Positions 1 through 9,643 are shown, numbered from the stretch's first letter. The stretch is DNA of 64,000 bases from DATFVA01 sp963815785 (GCA_963815785.1 CAWFHZ010000002.1:1-64000); one strand, 5' to 3'. Numbers and translations are program-made. Notes: a model not told the origin generated them from the letters alone.

Positions 1-4
1 TTAG

Positions 5-77
<73 letters not shown>

Positions 78-99
78 GTATATTTTTATTTTCGAACAA

Positions 100-131
100 C
101 AAATATAACCATTGCCCGACGGGATTCCAAA
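100..131 (-). promoter_or_regulatory. Bacteroidetes-type promoter of tRNA-fMet, copy A
   Basis: On the minus strand a TTTG (-33 element, plus-strand 128-131) is followed after 20 bases by TATATTTG (plus-strand 100-107), an exact match to the Bacteroidetes -7 consensus TAnnTTTG. Transcription would start about 15 bases before the tRNA 5' end. The element is duplicated unchanged at 3953-3984, so both tRNA copies should be expressed. Confidence 0.7.
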
Positions 132-269
132 TTAGCAACTCCCTAACGATATACTATGAAATTCCTGACGATTTCTCCTTTTTAAACACACTTTTTTCTC
201 AAATAACTAACTATTGCTGTTAGTGTCATCAATAAGAAATGCTTTTCCGAAAATCACATCCTATTAATA

Positions 270-297
270 TTTGCCTATTGTTAATATTATATATTTT
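270..297 (+). promoter_or_regulatory. Possible promoter of the kinase operon, copy A
   Basis: A TTTG at 270-273 is followed after 16 bases by TATATTTT (290-297), close to the TAnnTTTG consensus. It would give a leader of about 130 bases before the kinase start at 434. That leader contains the CCGAAT/ATTCGG hairpin at 364-381. The identical sequence occurs in copy B at 4123-4150. Confidence 0.4.
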
Positions 298-363
298 CTG
301 TATAATTTTAACCTCTTTACAGATAAATAGAATAAGCCATTTTCATACTGATTATTGAGTCCC

Positions 364-381
364 CCGAATCGTGTCATTCGG
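364..381 (+). other. Inverted repeat in the kinase leader, copy A
   Basis: CCGAAT and ATTCGG flank a six-base loop about 55 bases upstream of the kinase start. No T-run follows, so it is not an obvious terminator. It could be an operator for a dimeric regulator or an RNA hairpin. It is perfectly kept in copy B (4217-4234). Confidence 0.35.
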
Positions 382-433
382 ATCTCTTGAAGTCTTATAT
401 AAATTAATCTAATAAAATTATTCCAGGTGTTTT

Positions 434-1897
434 TTGAACCCTTCTGTAACTATTGAAGAATTAAAAAAAGTTATTGCCCTGCAGGACCTGCCTGACGAGC
501 ATCTTGAATGGATCTTAGCTCATTCAGAATACGATGAATATGAGGACGGGGATATGCTTTACCAAACCGGAGATTCAATTGATGCCATGGCATTTCTTCT
601 TGAAGGAAAAATTTATTTTTATTTGAATGTAAACGGAAAGCTTGTTTATTATTTCAGTTTTGAAAATGATGATCTGTCCGGCGGTGTGACCGGTCTACTG
701 CCGTATTCAAGAATGAAAAATTCGCCGGGTACCTCTTATGCCGTCGGGAAATTGCGCCTTGTAAAGCTTCATAAAAAATATTTCCCGGAGCTTGAACAAC
801 TTAATCCTGCTTTTATACAGCGTCTGATTGGCTATATGACTGAAAGAGCCCGCGTTTTTGCGACCACACAAATGCAGCAGGAAAAAGTCAGCGCACTCGG
901 AAAACTTGCCGCGGGAATAGCTCATGAGTTAAACAACCCGGCTGCTGCAATTGACAGGATTTCTGAAGTATTGAATAACAAGTTAAGACTAAACATTAAG
1001 CTTACTGAAGAACTGCTGAAAAATAATGTCACAAACGGGCATATCCATAAAATACGGGAAATAGTAGACAATAAGGAAAATAATAAAAAAGGAAAAACCA
1101 GGTTAACTCCGCTACAGCGTATTCAGAGAGAAGATGAATTAAATGAGTGGCTTAATGAAAAAGGAATTGATGACGCGAATGAAATAGCTGAAACATTAAC
1201 TGAAGCAGGTTTTGTATTGGAAGACCTGGAAAAAATAAAAAGCGATATAGGTAATGAAACTTTTCAGAATATACTTAAATGGCTTGAAAATTTATTAAGC
1301 TCCGAATTGATAATAAAAGATCTTGAAGATGCTTCCGAACGGATTACAACGTTAGTCGGCGCTATTAAATCTCATGTTCATATGGATCGGTCAGGTGCTC
1401 TGGAATATACTGACATACATAAAGCTTTAGAAGATACGCTTATACTTCTCGGGTATAAAATACGTGATAAGAATATTCAGATTAAAAAGAATTTCTGTAC
1501 AGATATGCCGGAGGTTGAAGCTTACAGCGGTGATTTAAACCAGGTGTGGACTAATATTATTGACAATGCGATTTATGCGGTTCCGCAAAATGGTGAAATT
1601 ATAATACAAACGACCTGCGATGAAAAAAATATTACCGTGCAGATTACTGATAACGGTTCGGGTATTCCTAAAGAAATTTTATCCCGTGTATTTGATCCTT
1701 TTTTTACAACAAAAAAAGTTGGAGAAGGAACAGGTATAGGTCTTGATATTGTACAGAGTGTAATTCATCAGCATAATGGGGAGGTGAAAGTAAATTCTAC
1801 ACCAGGTAAAACAGAATTTATTATCAAAATACCAGTATCTCAACAATCATTAACTAAAAAAGTAAAAGATGAAACTTCCGTTCATAATAATAACTGA
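434..1897 (+). CDS. Histidine kinase with N-terminal cyclic-nucleotide-binding domain, copy A
   Basis: A 487-residue soluble sensor kinase. Residues about 15-135 resemble a CAP/cNMP-binding sensor domain (EDGDMLYQTGD, FLLEGKI). A HisKA dimerisation helix follows with the phospho-acceptor at H164 in GIAHELNNP. A charged, probably helical insert of about 150 residues leads to the GHKL ATPase domain: N box around N374/N378, DNGSG at 406-410, GEGTGIGL at 430-437. There is no membrane segment, so it senses a cytoplasmic signal. The start is TTG with AGG upstream at 425-427. The next gene begins inside this one (29-base overlap), pointing to translational coupling with its presumed response regulator. 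The ligand is unknown; binding of a cyclic nucleotide is inferred from the fold only. Confidence 0.93.
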   Translation: MNPSVTIEELKKVIALQDLPDEHLEWILAHSEYDEYEDGDMLYQTGDSIDAMAFLLEGKIYFYLNVNGKLVYYFSFENDDLSGGVTGLLPYSRMKNSPGTSYAVGKLRLVKLHKKYFPELEQLNPAFIQRLIGYMTERARVFATTQMQQEKVSALGKLAAGIAHELNNPAAAIDRISEVLNNKLRLNIKLTEELLKNNVTNGHIHKIREIVDNKENNKKGKTRLTPLQRIQREDELNEWLNEKGIDDANEIAETLTEAGFVLEDLEKIKSDIGNETFQNILKWLENLLSSELIIKDLEDASERITTLVGAIKSHVHMDRSGALEYTDIHKALEDTLILLGYKIRDKNIQIKKNFCTDMPEVEAYSGDLNQVWTNIIDNAIYAVPQNGEIIIQTTCDEKNITVQITDNGSGIPKEILSRVFDPFFTTKKVGEGTGIGLDIVQSVIHQHNGEVKVNSTPGKTEFIIKIPVSQQSLTKKVKDETSVHNNN

Positions 1898-3530
1898 TGA
1901 TGACACCCAGGTGCTGAGAGCTATTCAGCGGGATGTTCGTAAAAAATTCCGGGAGGAATATAAAGTACTTGCATCAGAATCTGCATTAGAAGCTATTGAA
2001 GCAGTGAGAGAATTAAAGATAAAGAATGAAACGGTTGCACTTTTTATTTCCGACCAGCGTATGCCTGAAATGGAGGGCACCGCTTTCATAGAAAAAGTAA
2101 CAGAGATATTTCCTGAAGCTAAAAAAGTATTGTTAACAGCTTATTCAGATATTGAAGCCGCAATAAAAGCCATTAATACCTTGAAATTGGATTATTACCT
2201 GCTTAAGCCGTGGAACCCGCCGGAAGAAAAACTTTATCCAGTAATAACCGATCTGCTTGATGACTGGCAGAATAATTTTGTCCCCGAGTTTGAGGGAATA
2301 AAAATTGTCGGTTATCAATGGTCCCCGGCTTCACATAAATTAAAGGATTTTCTAACGGGAAATTTAATTCCTTATAAATGGATTGATGTAGAATTAAATA
2401 AAGAAGCAGCGGAATTAATGGACATTCATAAAATCCAACCCGATGAGTTACCGGTAGTTTTATTTGAGGATGGTTCCTTATTGAAAAGTCCTGTAGAAAC
2501 AGATGTGGCGAAAAAAATCGGATTGAATTCAACAGCTTCGGAAGAACTTTATGATGTGGTAATTATCGGTGCCGGTCCTGCAGGACTTGCTGCTGCAGTA
2601 TATGGCGGTACCGAAGGATTGAAAACGCTGATGATTGAAAAGAAAGCCCCCGGAGGGCAGGCGGGTACAAGCTCGAGAATTGAAAATTATCTCGGATTTC
2701 CTTCAGGACTTTCCGGTGCTGACCTGACCAGGAGAGCTTTAACTCAAGCTCAAAGATTTGGAGTTGAGCTTCTTTCACCATGCGCGGTGATTGATATAAA
2801 AACAAAAGACAATTATAAAATATTGTCTCTTTCCAACGGACCTGAAATAAAAACACAAACGGTGATAATCTCAACAGGAGTTGATTACAGAACACTCGAC
2901 GTAACGGGAATAAATGGGCTGACAGGTGCGGGAGTTTATTATGGTTCGGCAACTGCAGAAGCGCATTCATGCAAAGATAAAAATGTTTTTATCGTTGGCG
3001 GAGGAAACTCTGCCGGTCAGGCTGCAATGTACCTCTCCGGTTTTGCTAAATCTGTTTCCATAGTTATCCGGAAAGATTCGCTTAATTCAACAATGTCACA
3101 ATACCTGATTGATCAAATTAATAAAACAAAAAATATAACTGTTTTATCAAATTCTATCGTTGTTGAAACAATAGGAAAAAACAAGCTTGAATGTGTTACC
3201 TTAGAAAATATTGAAACCGGTAAAAGAGAAGTTAACGAAGCAGTGGCGTTGTTTATTTTTATAGGTGCAAGGCCGGTAACAGACTGGATAAAATCAAATA
3301 TTATCAGGGATTCGAAAGGCTTTATTGAGACGGGCAGAGATTTATTTAAATATCAGAACCTGAAAAAAGTATGGAAACTTGAACGTGATCCCTACCTTCT
3401 TGAAACCTGTATACCCGGAATTTTTTCAGCAGGCGATGTAAGAGCCGGTGCTATGAACCGGGTGGCTTCTGCCGTGGGTGAAGGAGCCATGGCCATTAAA
3501 CTTGTTCATGAATATCTTGCCGGGATATAA
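1869..3530 (+). CDS. Response regulator fused to thioredoxin-like fold and TrxB-like flavoprotein, copy A
   Basis: A 553-residue fusion. Residues 1-125 are a receiver domain with acidic D10-D12, phospho-acceptor D62 (SDQRMP), T90 and K113. Residues about 142-220 resemble a thioredoxin/glutaredoxin fold (WSPASHKLKDFL, then LPVV) with no cysteine pair. Residues 228-553 are a thioredoxin-reductase-type FAD/NAD(P) domain with GAGPAG (234-239), GGGNSAG (377-383) and the C-terminal GIFSAGDV motif. Where classical TrxB has CATC, this protein has YYGSATAE (357-364), so it is unlikely to be a standard disulfide reductase. The family is known as fused response regulator/thioredoxin-disulfide reductase. 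It probably couples flavin or nucleotide redox state to the kinase encoded just upstream, but its output is unknown. Confidence 0.92.
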   Translation: MKLPFIIITDDDTQVLRAIQRDVRKKFREEYKVLASESALEAIEAVRELKIKNETVALFISDQRMPEMEGTAFIEKVTEIFPEAKKVLLTAYSDIEAAIKAINTLKLDYYLLKPWNPPEEKLYPVITDLLDDWQNNFVPEFEGIKIVGYQWSPASHKLKDFLTGNLIPYKWIDVELNKEAAELMDIHKIQPDELPVVLFEDGSLLKSPVETDVAKKIGLNSTASEELYDVVIIGAGPAGLAAAVYGGTEGLKTLMIEKKAPGGQAGTSSRIENYLGFPSGLSGADLTRRALTQAQRFGVELLSPCAVIDIKTKDNYKILSLSNGPEIKTQTVIISTGVDYRTLDVTGINGLTGAGVYYGSATAEAHSCKDKNVFIVGGGNSAGQAAMYLSGFAKSVSIVIRKDSLNSTMSQYLIDQINKTKNITVLSNSIVVETIGKNKLECVTLENIETGKREVNEAVALFIFIGARPVTDWIKSNIIRDSKGFIETGRDLFKYQNLKKVWKLERDPYLLETCIPGIFSAGDVRAGAMNRVASAVGEGAMAIKLVHEYLAGI

Positions 3531-3596
3531 ATTATTATAGAGAGCTCTGAAAGAATACTTAACTAACTAAATTTTTAATAATTATTAAAGGCGACG

Positions 3597-3857
3597 ATGC
3601 ACCGATATATTGTAATTTCATCTCATACTGCCGAGGACTGCAGGATGGCAGTTAAAGAGTTCAGGCAGCATAATGCCGGATTTCTTACTCATTTTGAATG
3701 GGGCTGTATGGATAATGACCACAAAGCCTATGCTATTATAGAGGCTGAAAATCACGAGAGTGCTAAGATGACTGTTCCGCCAATCTTCAGAGAAAAAACA
3801 AAAGTTGTAAAGGTTGTCAGTTTCGATCCAATGAAAACACAGGATCCTCTTCATTCG

Positions 3858-3860
<3 letters not shown>
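3597..3860 (+). CDS. Small alpha-beta companion protein, copy A (ends in the duplication junction)
   Basis: An 87-residue protein starting at ATG with AAAGG upstream. The pattern (MHRYIVISSHTAEDC, a helix, then YAIIEAE and KVVKVVSF strands) suggests a ferredoxin-like alpha-beta fold resembling small DUF families; I do not recognise a specific one. It lies 66 bases after the regulator-flavoprotein gene and is probably cotranscribed. Its stop codon TAG (3858-3860) is made by the first bases of the copied tRNA 3' end. The intact version in copy B ends one lysine later. It may be a partner or substrate of the flavoprotein. Confidence 0.8.
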
Positions 3861-3930
<70 letters not shown>

Positions 3931-3952
3931 GTATATTTTTATTTTCGAACAA

Positions 3953-3984
3953 CAAATATAACCATTGCCCGACGGGATTCCAAA
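3953..3984 (-). promoter_or_regulatory. Bacteroidetes-type promoter of tRNA-fMet, copy B
   Basis: Same minus-strand TTTG, 20-base spacer and TATATTTG as at 100-131, unchanged in the duplicate. Confidence 0.7.
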
Positions 3985-4122
3985 TTAGCAACTCCCTAAC
4001 GATATACTATGAAATTCCTGACGATTTCTCCTTTTTAAACACACTTTTTTCTCAAATAACTAACTATTGCTGTTAGTGTCATCAATAAGAAATGCTTTTC
4101 CGAAAATCACATCCTATTAATA

Positions 4123-4150
4123 TTTGCCTATTGTTAATATTATATATTTT
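4123..4150 (+). promoter_or_regulatory. Possible promoter of the kinase operon, copy B
   Basis: TTTG, 16-base spacer, TATATTTT, identical to 270-297. The CCGAAT/ATTCGG inverted repeat follows at 4217-4234. Because the copied unit carries this region, copy B does not depend on read-through from copy A. Confidence 0.4.
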
Positions 4151-4286
4151 CTGTATAATTTTAACCTCTTTACAGATAAATAGAATAAGCCATTTTCATA
4201 CTGATTATTGAGTCCCCCGAATCGTGTCATTCGGATCTCTTGAAGTCTTATATAAATTAATCTAATAAAATTATTCCAGGTGTTTT

Positions 4287-5750
4287 TTGAACCCTTCTGT
4301 AACTATTGAAGAATTAAAAAAAGTTATTGCCCTGCAGGACCTGCCTGACGAGCATCTTGAATGGATCTTAGCTCATTCAGAATACGATGAATATGAGGAC
4401 GGGGATATGCTTTACCAAACAGGAGATTCAATTGATGCCATGGCATTTCTTCTTGAAGGAAAAATTTATTTTTATTTGAATGTAAGCGGAAAGCTTGTTT
4501 ATTATTTCAGTTTTGAAAATGATGATCTGTCCGGCGGTGTGACCGGTCTACTGCCGTATTCAAGAATGAAAAATTCGCCGGGTACCTCTTATGCCGTCGG
4601 GAAATTGCGCCTTGTAAAGCTTCATAAAAAATATTTCCCGGAGCTTGAACAACTTAATCCTGCTTTTATACAGCGTCTGATTGGCTATATGACTGAAAGA
4701 GCCCGCGTTTTTGCGACCACACAAATGCAGCAGGAAAAAGTCAGCGCACTCGGAAAACTTGCCGCGGGAATAGCTCATGAGTTAAACAACCCGGCTGCTG
4801 CAATTGACAGGATTTCTGAAGTATTGAATAACAAGTTAAGACTAAACATTAAGCTTACTGAAGAACTGCTGAAAAATAATGTCACAAACGGGCATATCCA
4901 TAAAATACGGGAAATAGTAGACAATAAGGAAAATAATAAAAAAGGAAAAACCAGGTTAACTCCGCTACAGCGTATTCAGAGAGAAGATGAATTAAATGAG
5001 TGGCTTAATGAAAAAGGAATTGATGACGCGAATGAAATAGCTGAAACATTAACTGAAGCAGGTTTTGTATTGGAAGACCTGGAAAAAATAAAAAGCGATA
5101 TAGGTAATGAAACTTTTCAGAATATACTTAAATGGCTTGAAAATTTACTAAGCTCCGAATTGATAATAAAAGATCTTGAAGATGCTTCCGAACGGATTAC
5201 AACGTTAGTCGGCGCTATTAAATCTCATGTTCATATGGATCGGTCAGGTGCTCTGGAATATACTGACATACATAAAGCTTTAGAAGATACGCTTATACTT
5301 CTCGGGTATAAAATACGTGATAAGAATATTCAGATTAAAAAGAATTTCTGTACAGATATGCCGGAGGTTGAAGCTTACAGCGGTGATTTAAACCAGGTGT
5401 GGACTAATATTATTGACAATGCGATTTATGCGGTTCCGCAAAATGGTGAAATTATAATACAAACGACCTGCGATGAAAAAAATATTACCGTGCAGATTAC
5501 TGATAACGGTTCGGGTATTCCTAAAGAAATTTTATCCCGTGTATTTGATCCTTTTTTTACAACAAAAAAAGTTGGAGAAGGAACAGGTATAGGTCTTGAT
5601 ATTGTACAGAGTGTAATTCATCAGCATAATGGGGAGGTGAAAGTAAATTCTACACCAGGTAAAACAGAATTTATTATCAAAATACCAGTATCTCAACAAT
5701 CATTAACTAAAAAAGTAAAAGATGAAACTTCCGTTCATAATAATAACTGA
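4287..5750 (+). CDS. Histidine kinase with cyclic-nucleotide-binding domain, copy B
   Basis: The 487-residue duplicate of the kinase at 434-1897. Only three base differences are visible. One changes the protein, N67 to S, in the sensor domain between two predicted strands. H164, the N box and the DNGSG and GEGTGIGL motifs are unchanged, so both kinases should be active. It has the same TTG start and the same 29-base overlap with the following gene. Confidence 0.93.
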   Translation: MNPSVTIEELKKVIALQDLPDEHLEWILAHSEYDEYEDGDMLYQTGDSIDAMAFLLEGKIYFYLNVSGKLVYYFSFENDDLSGGVTGLLPYSRMKNSPGTSYAVGKLRLVKLHKKYFPELEQLNPAFIQRLIGYMTERARVFATTQMQQEKVSALGKLAAGIAHELNNPAAAIDRISEVLNNKLRLNIKLTEELLKNNVTNGHIHKIREIVDNKENNKKGKTRLTPLQRIQREDELNEWLNEKGIDDANEIAETLTEAGFVLEDLEKIKSDIGNETFQNILKWLENLLSSELIIKDLEDASERITTLVGAIKSHVHMDRSGALEYTDIHKALEDTLILLGYKIRDKNIQIKKNFCTDMPEVEAYSGDLNQVWTNIIDNAIYAVPQNGEIIIQTTCDEKNITVQITDNGSGIPKEILSRVFDPFFTTKKVGEGTGIGLDIVQSVIHQHNGEVKVNSTPGKTEFIIKIPVSQQSLTKKVKDETSVHNNN

Positions 5751-7383
5751 TGATGACACCCAGGTGCTGAGAGCTATTCAGCGGGATGTTCGTAAAAAAT
5801 TCCGGGAGGAATATAAAGTACTTGCATCAGAATCTGCATTAGAAGCTATTGAAGCAGTGAGAGAATTAAAGATAAAGAATGAAACGGTTGCACTTTTTAT
5901 TTCCGACCAGCGTATGCCTGAAATGGAGGGCACCGCTTTCATAGAAAAAGTAACAGAGATATTTCCTGAAGCTAAAAAAGTATTGTTAACAGCTTATTCA
6001 GATATTGAAGCCGCAATAAAAGCCATTAATACCTTGAAATTGGATTATTACCTGCTTAAGCCGTGGAACCCGCCGGAAGAAAAACTTTATCCTGTAATAA
6101 CCGATCTGCTTGATGACTGGCAGAATAATTTTGTCCCCGAGTTTGAGGGAATAAAAATTGTCGGTTATCAATGGTCCCCGGCTTCACATAAATTAAAGGA
6201 TTTTCTAACGGGAAATTTAATTCCTTATAAATGGATTGATGTAGAATTAAATAAAGAAGCAGCGGAATTAATGGACATTCATAAAATCCAACCCGATGAG
6301 TTACCGGTAGTTTTATTTGAGGATGGCTCCTTATTGAAAAGTCCTGTAGAAACAGATGTGGCGAAAAAAATCGGATTGAATTCAACAGCTTCGGAAGAAC
6401 TTTATGATGTGGTAATTATCGGTGCCGGTCCTGCAGGACTTGCTGCGGCAGTATATGGCGGTACCGAAGGATTGAAAACGCTGATGATTGAAAAGAAAGC
6501 CCCCGGAGGGCAGGCGGGTACAAGCTCGAGAATTGAAAATTATCTCGGGTTCCCTTCAGGTCTTTCCGGTGCTGACCTGACCAGGAGAGCTTTAACTCAG
6601 GCTCAAAGATTTGGAGTTGAGCTTCTTTCACCATGCGCGGTGATTGATATAAAAACAAAAGACAATTATAAAATATTGTCTCTTTCCAACGGACCTGAAA
6701 TAAAAACACAAACGGTGGTTATCTCTACGGGAGTTGATTACAGAACACTCGATGTAACGGGAATAAATGAGCTGACAGGTGCGGGAGTTTATTATGGTTC
6801 GGCAACTGCAGAAGCACATTCGTGCAAAGATAAAAATGTATTTATCGTTGGCGGAGGAAACTCTGCCGGTCAGGCTGCAATGTACCTCTCCGGTTTTGCT
6901 AAATCTGTTTCCATAGTTATCCGGAAAGATTCGCTTAATTCAACAATGTCACAATACCTGATTGATCAAATTAATAAAACAAAAAATATAACTGTTTTAT
7001 CAAATTCTATTGTTGTTGAAACAATAGGAAAAAACAAGCTTGAATGTGTTACCTTAGAAAATATTGAGACTGGTAAAAGAGAAGTTAACGAAGCAGTGGC
7101 GTTGTTTATTTTTATCGGTGCCAGACCGGTAACAGACTGGATAAAATCAAATATTATCAGGGATTCGAAAGGCTTTATTGAGACGGGCAGAGATTTATTT
7201 AAATATCAGAACCTGAAAAAAGTATGGAAACTTGAACGTGATCCCTACCTTCTTGAAACCTGTATACCCGGAATTTTTTCAGCAGGCGATGTAAGAGCCG
7301 GTGCTATGAACCGGGTGGCTTCTGCCGTGGGTGAAGGAGCCATGGCCATTAAACTTGTTCATGAATATCTTGCCGGGATATAA
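5722..7383 (+). CDS. Response regulator/thioredoxin-fold/TrxB-like flavoprotein fusion, copy B
   Basis: The 553-residue duplicate of the gene at 1869-3530. D62, K113, GAGPAG, GGGNSAG and the cysteine-free YYGSATAE segment are all kept. The two amino-acid changes are I333V and G350E, close to the segment that replaces the CxxC. About 20 substitutions fall in the flavoprotein part against two in the receiver part, and nearly all are at third codon positions. That is an uneven pattern for simple divergence after duplication. Confidence 0.92.
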   Translation: MKLPFIIITDDDTQVLRAIQRDVRKKFREEYKVLASESALEAIEAVRELKIKNETVALFISDQRMPEMEGTAFIEKVTEIFPEAKKVLLTAYSDIEAAIKAINTLKLDYYLLKPWNPPEEKLYPVITDLLDDWQNNFVPEFEGIKIVGYQWSPASHKLKDFLTGNLIPYKWIDVELNKEAAELMDIHKIQPDELPVVLFEDGSLLKSPVETDVAKKIGLNSTASEELYDVVIIGAGPAGLAAAVYGGTEGLKTLMIEKKAPGGQAGTSSRIENYLGFPSGLSGADLTRRALTQAQRFGVELLSPCAVIDIKTKDNYKILSLSNGPEIKTQTVVISTGVDYRTLDVTGINELTGAGVYYGSATAEAHSCKDKNVFIVGGGNSAGQAAMYLSGFAKSVSIVIRKDSLNSTMSQYLIDQINKTKNITVLSNSIVVETIGKNKLECVTLENIETGKREVNEAVALFIFIGARPVTDWIKSNIIRDSKGFIETGRDLFKYQNLKKVWKLERDPYLLETCIPGIFSAGDVRAGAMNRVASAVGEGAMAIKLVHEYLAGI

Positions 7384-7449
7384 ATTATTATAGAGAGCTC
7401 TGAAAGAATACTTAACTAACTAAATTTTTAATAATTATTAAAGGCGACG

Positions 7450-7716
7450 ATGCACCGATATATTGTAATTTCATCTCATACTGCCGAGGACTGCAGGATG
7501 GCAGTTAAAGAGTTCAGGCAGCATAATGCCGGATTTCTTACTCATTTTGAATGGGGCTGTATGGATAATGACCACAAAGCCTATGCTATTATAGAGGCTG
7601 AAGATCACGAGAGTGCTAAGATGACTGTTCCACCAATCTTCAGAGAAAAAACAAAAGTTGTAAAGGTTGTCAGTTTCGATCCAATGAAAACACAGGATCC
7701 TCTTCATTCGAAGTGA
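7450..7716 (+). CDS. Small alpha-beta companion protein, copy B (native end)
   Basis: An 88-residue duplicate of the gene at 3597-3860, with one amino-acid change (N to D in EAEDHESAK). It ends ...HSK with its own TGA stop, so it shows the original 3' end of the gene. The region from its stop to 7932 has no other gene and no convincing terminator that I can see. Confidence 0.8.
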   Translation: MHRYIVISSHTAEDCRMAVKEFRQHNAGFLTHFEWGCMDNDHKAYAIIEAEDHESAKMTVPPIFREKTKVVKVVSFDPMKTQDPLHSK

Positions 7717-7932
7717 CAAAAGAATTTTAAAGCGGAGCACTTATAAAAAATAAGAGAAATAAAGGTTGCTGATTCTCTGCCGACGATGGAACGCTCCCTC
7801 TAATAAAATTTTTATTCCAGACTGTTTGGGCGGGTTTTTATTTCTAAATAGTAACAGGAAAGAAGTTGTTTTCAATTTTAGGAGCGATGAGAAGAAATCC
7901 GATATTAGTTAGCATCTACCAAAATGTTAAAA

Positions 7933-8391
7933 TTAAAATTCCCATCCTTCATTTATCATAAATTCTTCTAATGTAATGTATGGAACATTAAGCTCCTTAC
8001 AAATATTGGGAATTTTATGGGCATTATCTCGATATATTTCTTGAGTGACAACTGATAAATCATTTACTTTTGCTTTAGCAATAATGAATGGGTCAGCAAC
8101 AGGTGTTCCAGCATTAAAGCTAATATTCCTTATTAATTCTTTATGCTTTGATAAAATTGCTTTTACAATCTTAAATTCATTTTCAGTAGGAATTTCAAAA
8201 ATACTTTCATTTTGTATCGCCCATTCTGAAATAGTATCACTTCCTTGCAGAATTTCATTGTAAACCTCCCTTACAGAAATAATTTTCCTATCCTTGGCTA
8301 ATTGATTTAATTTATTCCAGTAAGATTTAAATACACTTGGAAAATAATATCTACAGTCAATAAAAGGTCCAGCATCGAAAACATATTTCAT
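7933..8391 (-). CDS. PIN-like DUF4411 protein, putative toxin
   Basis: A 152-residue protein resembling the DUF4411 branch of PIN-like nucleases. It begins KYVFDAGPFID, with early aspartates D6 and D12. An acidic residue lies near EILQGSD and another in VADPFIIAKAK, and the order matches the PIN metal-binding acid cluster. Its ATG overlaps the stop of the upstream Xre/ImmA gene by four bases (ATGA), so the two are made together. By analogy with PIN toxins it would be an RNase held in check by the partner, but no activity can be read from sequence alone. The pair is AT-rich and lies between unrelated gene blocks, as expected for an accessory module. Confidence 0.82.
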   Translation of the reverse strand: MKYVFDAGPFIDCRYYFPSVFKSYWNKLNQLAKDRKIISVREVYNEILQGSDTISEWAIQNESIFEIPTENEFKIVKAILSKHKELIRNISFNAGTPVADPFIIAKAKVNDLSVVTQEIYRDNAHKIPNICKELNVPYITLEEFMINEGWEF

Positions 8392-9533
8392 TGTGAGAAG
8401 ACCTCAGTCTCAATTTTGGATAAATTAGTGAATTTCATTCCCAAAAAATTTGAAACCTGGATATCACTAATCCTTCCTTTTTTGTAAGAATCAATAACAA
8501 TATTAATATATTGCTTTCCTAAAGCACTGATCTTATTAACATAATAACTTCCGCCTTTTCTCTTTTTCCTATTTTCCAGATATTCTTGATCCCATTTCTC
8601 TTTGTAAGTTTGGTAACTATTTTGATCTGCTAATCCTAATGAAATTATTTTCAATAGAATTACTTCTCTACTAACCGTATAATCTTTAGCAATTTGTGAA
8701 ATTAAATTTTCATCCCAATAACTTAAGCTGCTCCCGTATCTTTCAGCTAGTTCACTTATAGGAATTAATACTTCTGAAGCAGTTTGATTACAAAATTTTT
8801 CAGTTTCAGATTCATAATATGGAGTTGATTCAACTTCTTTGAATATATCATCAGTTTCAGTAAGTATATGGGTTAATTCGTGGAAAAGAGTGAAGATTTT
8901 TGAGTTAATTGAATCACTTGAATTTACAACTATAATTGGAAATTCTTTATCTAGCAGACAAAATCCTCTATCTCCAAATAGTTGAAGTTGAAATAGGTAG
9001 ATACCTTTTTCCTCCATTTTGTCTCTGTAATAATTAAATGCTTCATATCCATTACGAAATTTTTTTTGGATTTCATGTGAAAGGTTAAATTCTTCACGAA
9101 TTAAGTTTCCTGTTGCTGAAACTAATTGATCTGAGGATAATCTCATTCTTTTGAAAATTGGTTGTCCAATAGGGTTAGAATTAAACAATTGATATAAAAC
9201 AGTTTTATAAAAAGCAGCTTGCTTAATGGCGATTCTTGTTTTATAACTTGTTAGGTCTAAAAGATATTCAGGTAAAGTTCGAAATTTTCTTTTTATAGTA
9301 AAATTTGTAGGGGGCTCAGATAGAAAAAAAGCCGCCATTGGAACTTTAAGAATTTTATAAGAAATTTTTTCAAGTTGTTTGTATGTGGGTGTGGCTTCAC
9401 CAGATAACCATTTTTTTATTAGATCAGGTTTTAGTCTTAATTTTTTAGCAAACTCTTCAACACTCAAATTAAGATCTTCAAGTGCCCATTTTAATACAAC
9501 TGGGTTTATTGGTGCTCTTAAAACTTTGCTCAT
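8388..9533 (-). CDS. Xre-type HTH fused to ImmA/IrrE-family metallopeptidase, putative antitoxin/regulator
   Basis: A 381-residue protein. Residues about 10-65 form an Xre-like helix-turn-helix (LSVEEFAKKL, then KWLSGEATPTYKQLEKI). Residues about 180-300 are an ImmA/IrrE zinc-peptidase domain with the HELTH motif at 218-222 and downstream ESETEKFCNQTASE, which could supply the third metal ligand. It lies first in a two-gene operon with a PIN-like protein. In such pairs the HTH part usually represses the operon and neutralises the toxin, and the peptidase domain may respond to a signal. That role is inferred. No clear ribosome-binding site precedes its ATG. Confidence 0.87.
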   Translation of the reverse strand: MSKVLRAPINPVVLKWALEDLNLSVEEFAKKLRLKPDLIKKWLSGEATPTYKQLEKISYKILKVPMAAFFLSEPPTNFTIKRKFRTLPEYLLDLTSYKTRIAIKQAAFYKTVLYQLFNSNPIGQPIFKRMRLSSDQLVSATGNLIREEFNLSHEIQKKFRNGYEAFNYYRDKMEEKGIYLFQLQLFGDRGFCLLDKEFPIIVVNSSDSINSKIFTLFHELTHILTETDDIFKEVESTPYYESETEKFCNQTASEVLIPISELAERYGSSLSYWDENLISQIAKDYTVSREVILLKIISLGLADQNSYQTYKEKWDQEYLENRKKRKGGSYYVNKISALGKQYINIVIDSYKKGRISDIQVSNFLGMKFTNLSKIETEVFSQ

Positions 9534-9643
9534 AAAAAGTATTTATTTATAGACATCAATATTAAAAGATAAAGGAAATTACAGAAATGAACAATATCGT
9601 AATTCGAGAAATGAAAACAATCATTCAATAATCAAATATCACT

